This document shows positions 32,136-34,220 of a DNA stretch of 34,220 bases, piece by piece. Source of the DNA: Geminicoccaceae bacterium (GTDB lineage: Bacteria > Pseudomonadota > Alphaproteobacteria > Geminicoccales > Geminicoccaceae). Location of the stretch: NCBI GenBank assembly GCA_020445645.1, contig JAGRGG010000206.1:1-34220 (forward strand). The letters run 5' to 3'. Positions within the stretch are counted from its first letter, which is position 1. Each line of letters opens with the position of its first letter. A model generated the notes under the pieces. The model had not been told where the DNA came from and did no database searches. It was given only the letters and a program-made list of their open reading frames with translations. The position numbers and the translations under genes are program-made.

Positions 32136-33163
32136 GCGAGCGCCCCCTCGACCCCGAGGTCCAGCCGGACGACCTCGACCTCGGCCTGCGCCCCCGCCGC
32201 CTGAAGGACTTCCTCGGGCAAAAGCAGTTGAAGGCGAACATGGGCGTCTTCATCGACGCCGCCCGCTCGCGCCGGGAGCCGCTCGACCACGTTCTGTTCG
32301 CCGGCCCCCCCGGCCTCGGCAAGACGACGCTGGCGCAGATCGTCGCCGCCGAACTCGGCGTGGGCTTCCGCATGACCTCGGGGCCGATCATCGCCCGCGC
32401 CGGCGACTTGGCGGCGCTCCTGACGAACCTCCAGCCGCGCGACGTGCTGTTCATCGACGAGATCCACAGGCTCTCGCCTGCCGTCGAGGAGATCCTCTAC
32501 CCCGCGATGGAGGACTTCCAGCTCGACCTGATGATCGGCGAGGGGCCGGCGGCGCGCTCGGTCCGGATCGACCTCCAGCCCTTCACCCTCGTCGGCGCCA
32601 CGACCCGGACGGGGCTGCTCACGACGCCTTTGCGCGACCGCTTCGGCATCCTCCAGCGCCTCGCCTTCTACGACGTCGACGAGCTGGAGGAGATCGTCCA
32701 CCGCGGCGCGCGCGTGCTGCGCTTCGCCATCGCCCCCGACGGCGCGCACGAGATCGCCAAGCGCTCGCGCGGCACCCCCCGCATCGCCGGGCGCCTTCTC
32801 CGCCGCGTGCGCGACTTCGCCACCGTCCAGGGCAGCGCCACCGCCGACGCGAAGCTCGCCGACGCGGCCTTGGGGCAGCTCGACGTGGACAGGCTCGGCC
32901 TCGACACGCTGGATCGCCGCTACATGCGCGCCATCGCCGAGAGCTACGGCGGCGGACCCGTCGGCGTCGAGACCCTGGCGGCGGCCTTGTCCGAGCAGCG
33001 CGACACGCTGGAGGAGACGGTCGAGCCCTTCCTCCTCCAGCAGGGCCTCCTCCAGCGGACGCCGCGTGGTCGCCTCCTCACCCGCTCCGCCTGGGCGCAT
33101 CTCGGCCTCGCCATGCCGATGAGCGCCCGCGAGCAGGCCGACCTGTTCGGCGCCGATACGTGA
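32132..33163 (+). CDS. ruvB: Holliday junction branch migration ATPase RuvB
   Basis: This 343-residue AAA+ ATPase drives branch migration. It has Walker A GPPGLGKT (58-65), Walker B VLFIDEIH (D109, E110), sensor 1 (GATTRTGLL) and the arginine-containing PLRDRFG. A C-terminal winged helix follows (about 265-330). The start overlaps the ruvA stop, and its own stop overlaps the ybgC start, so ruvA-ruvB-ybgC are translationally linked. Confidence 0.98.
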   Translation: MSERPLDPEVQPDDLDLGLRPRRLKDFLGQKQLKANMGVFIDAARSRREPLDHVLFAGPPGLGKTTLAQIVAAELGVGFRMTSGPIIARAGDLAALLTNLQPRDVLFIDEIHRLSPAVEEILYPAMEDFQLDLMIGEGPAARSVRIDLQPFTLVGATTRTGLLTTPLRDRFGILQRLAFYDVDELEEIVHRGARVLRFAIAPDGAHEIAKRSRGTPRIAGRLLRRVRDFATVQGSATADAKLADAALGQLDVDRLGLDTLDRRYMRAIAESYGGGPVGVETLAAALSEQRDTLEETVEPFLLQQGLLQRTPRGRLLTRSAWAHLGLAMPMSAREQADLFGADT

Positions 33164-33567
33164 AGGGGGAGGCGCACGCCTTTCCCGTCCGCGTCTACTA
33201 CGAGGACACCGACGCCGCCGGGATCGTCTACTACGCGAACTACCTGAAGTTCGCCGAGCGCGCCCGCACCGAATGGTTGCGGGGTCTGGGGCTCGATCAC
33301 CCGGCGCTCCTCGCCCTCCACGGCGGGCACTTCGCCGTCCGCCGCTGCGCCGCCGACTACAGGAGGCCCGCCCGGCTCGACGACCTCCTTCGCGTCGAGA
33401 GCCGCCTGCTGCGGGCGAAGGGCGCCCGTCTCACGCTGGCCCAGGACGTGCGGCACGAGGACCGCGGGCTCCTGGTGGCGATCGAGGTCGAACTCGTCTT
33501 CCTCACCCTGGCCCTCCGCCCTGCCCGGCTGCCGGACGCGCTGCTTCTTCGCCTCGAGGTTGCATGA
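33160..33567 (+). CDS. ybgC: tol-pal system acyl-CoA thioesterase YbgC
   Basis: This 135-residue hot-dog-fold thioesterase hydrolyses short acyl-CoA or acyl-ACP thioesters. The catalytic motif [17 protein letters not shown] contains the key aspartate D18, followed by the helix [14 protein letters not shown] 33160 overlaps the ruvB stop by four bases. It precedes tolQ by 172 bases, the usual place in the tol-pal cluster. Confidence 0.95.
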   Translation: MKGEAHAFPVRVYYEDTDAAGIVYYANYLKFAERARTEWLRGLGLDHPALLALHGGHFAVRRCAADYRRPARLDDLLRVESRLLRAKGARLTLAQDVRHEDRGLLVAIEVELVFLTLALRPARLPDALLLRLEVA

Positions 33568-33739
33568 AATCTGGCAGATCGCCGGTTCGGCGCTTGACAG
33601 GACGGGGGCCTTGCCTGTTAGTTCAGCCGCTTCACCTTCAAGGTCTCACCTTCATAACACAGGCTAACATCCTGCCTTGACGGCGTTTTTTTGGCCATCC
33701 CCTCGGGTGGCCCCGCCGCAGGATGTCCCGGACAGGTAC
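33568..33739. promoter_or_regulatory. ybgC-tolQ gap, probable tolQ promoter region
   Basis: This 172-base gap has TTGACA at 33594-33599 with a weak -10-like TGTTAG about 16 bases later. It also has a CCTTCAAGGTCTCACCTTCAT near-direct repeat, a T7 run and a GGCCA/TGGCC hairpin. The promoter call rests on a good -35 with a poor -10. Confidence 0.35.
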
Positions 33740-34220
33740 ATGGAACCAACCATCGGCAGCGTCGGCCTTGATGCGGCGGCGGGGACGAGCATCCTCGCCC
33801 TGGTCTGGCAGGCCGACATCGTCGTCAAGCTCGTCATGCTCGTCCTCCTCCTGGCATCCCTCTGGTGCTGGGCCGTCATCGTCGACAAGTCGTTCCGGCT
33901 CCTGCGGCTGCACCGCAAGGTCGGCGCCTTCGAGAAGGCGTTCTGGTCCGGAATGCCCTTGGAGGAACTCTACCGCCAACACGTCAAGCGGGCCGATCAC
34001 CCGATGGCGCTCATGTTCGCGGCGGCGATGGAGGAGTGGCGGGAGGCGCCGCGCCAGGCCTCGGCCGAGGCCGCGTCCCGGCTCGTCGGCCGGATCGGGC
34101 AGGTGATGCGCCTCACGATGGACCGGGAGGTGGGCCTTCTGGAGCGCGGCATCCCCTCGCTCGCCACCATCGGCTCGGTCGCCCCCTTCGTCGGCCTCTT
34201 CGGCACGGTCTGGGGGATCA
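33740..34220 (+). CDS. tolQ: TolQ, N-terminal part (runs off right edge)
   Basis: The visible 160 residues match the N-terminal part of TolQ, the inner-membrane motor subunit that, with TolR, energises TolA and outer-membrane constriction. There is a transmembrane helix at about 28-48 and a cytoplasmic stretch with AFWSGMPLEELYR. The conserved LLERGIPSLATIGSVAPFVGLFGTVWGI begins the second helix at the edge. ATG 33740 was chosen over an out-of-frame ATG at 33723. Confidence 0.94.
   Translation, partial: MEPTIGSVGLDAAAGTSILALVWQADIVVKLVMLVLLLASLWCWAVIVDKSFRLLRLHRKVGAFEKAFWSGMPLEELYRQHVKRADHPMALMFAAAMEEWREAPRQASAEAASRLVGRIGQVMRLTMDREVGLLERGIPSLATIGSVAPFVGLFGTVWGI

Overview
The window is high-GC DNA from what is most likely an alphaproteobacterium. 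The conserved block yebC-ruvC-ruvA-ruvB-ybgC-tolQ, the DUF2244 and DUF4332 genes, and a tesA/ybbA/ybbP-type cluster all fit a chromosomal segment of a Rhodospirillales-like lineage. The rank is inferred from gene content and composition; no 16S rRNA or other taxonomic marker is present. Genes are tightly packed, and many start with GTG or TTG inside a four-base NTGA overlap with the preceding stop codon.

Layout, left to right. (1) 1-2010: the N-terminal part of a SWIM-finger, SNF2-type protein running off the left edge, a gene-poor stretch, and a small membrane protein. (2) 2065-8818, minus strand: a six-gene operon reading BMP-family binding protein, double ATPase, permease, EamA transporter, second permease, CodA-like deaminase. 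It looks like nucleobase or nucleoside uptake plus cytosine deamination, with an unrelated type of transporter embedded in it. (3) 8933-13214: a lipoprotein alpha/beta hydrolase, another EamA transporter, an alpha/beta-hydrolase-like protein whose nucleophile position is glycine, endonuclease III and a DUF2244 membrane protein. (4) 13534-18370: a DUF4332 protein, dapB, an isochorismatase-family hydrolase, an AT-rich DUF4145 gene that looks acquired, and acsA. (5) 18633-24335: tesA divergent from ybbA-ybbP, then a Bax-inhibitor-1 family protein and an SDR oxidoreductase.

(6) 24339-27388, minus strand: a diverged branched-chain-amino-acid-type ABC transporter with two permeases and two ATPases and no binding protein in the window. 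Its two ATPases have lost exactly the motifs that would form one of the two composite ATP sites, while the other site keeps its main motifs. (7) 27497-28606: a phytase-like lipoprotein whose 5' end reads in frame through a 63-bp-arm inverted repeat, the largest palindrome seen in the window. A short hairpin core from that palindrome (GACGCGAAGCGT) recurs in three other gaps, with a degenerate copy in a fourth. (8) 28607-29730: an AT-rich segment with a DUF4393 (Abi-alpha) gene broken by three single-base frameshifts. (9) 29731-34220: a small PilZ-like protein, then yebC, ruvCAB, ybgC and the start of tolQ.

The two most interesting signals are the asymmetric ABC ATPase pair and the palindromic element at the start of the phytase-like gene. 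No tRNA, rRNA, CRISPR array, transposase or integrase was recognised.
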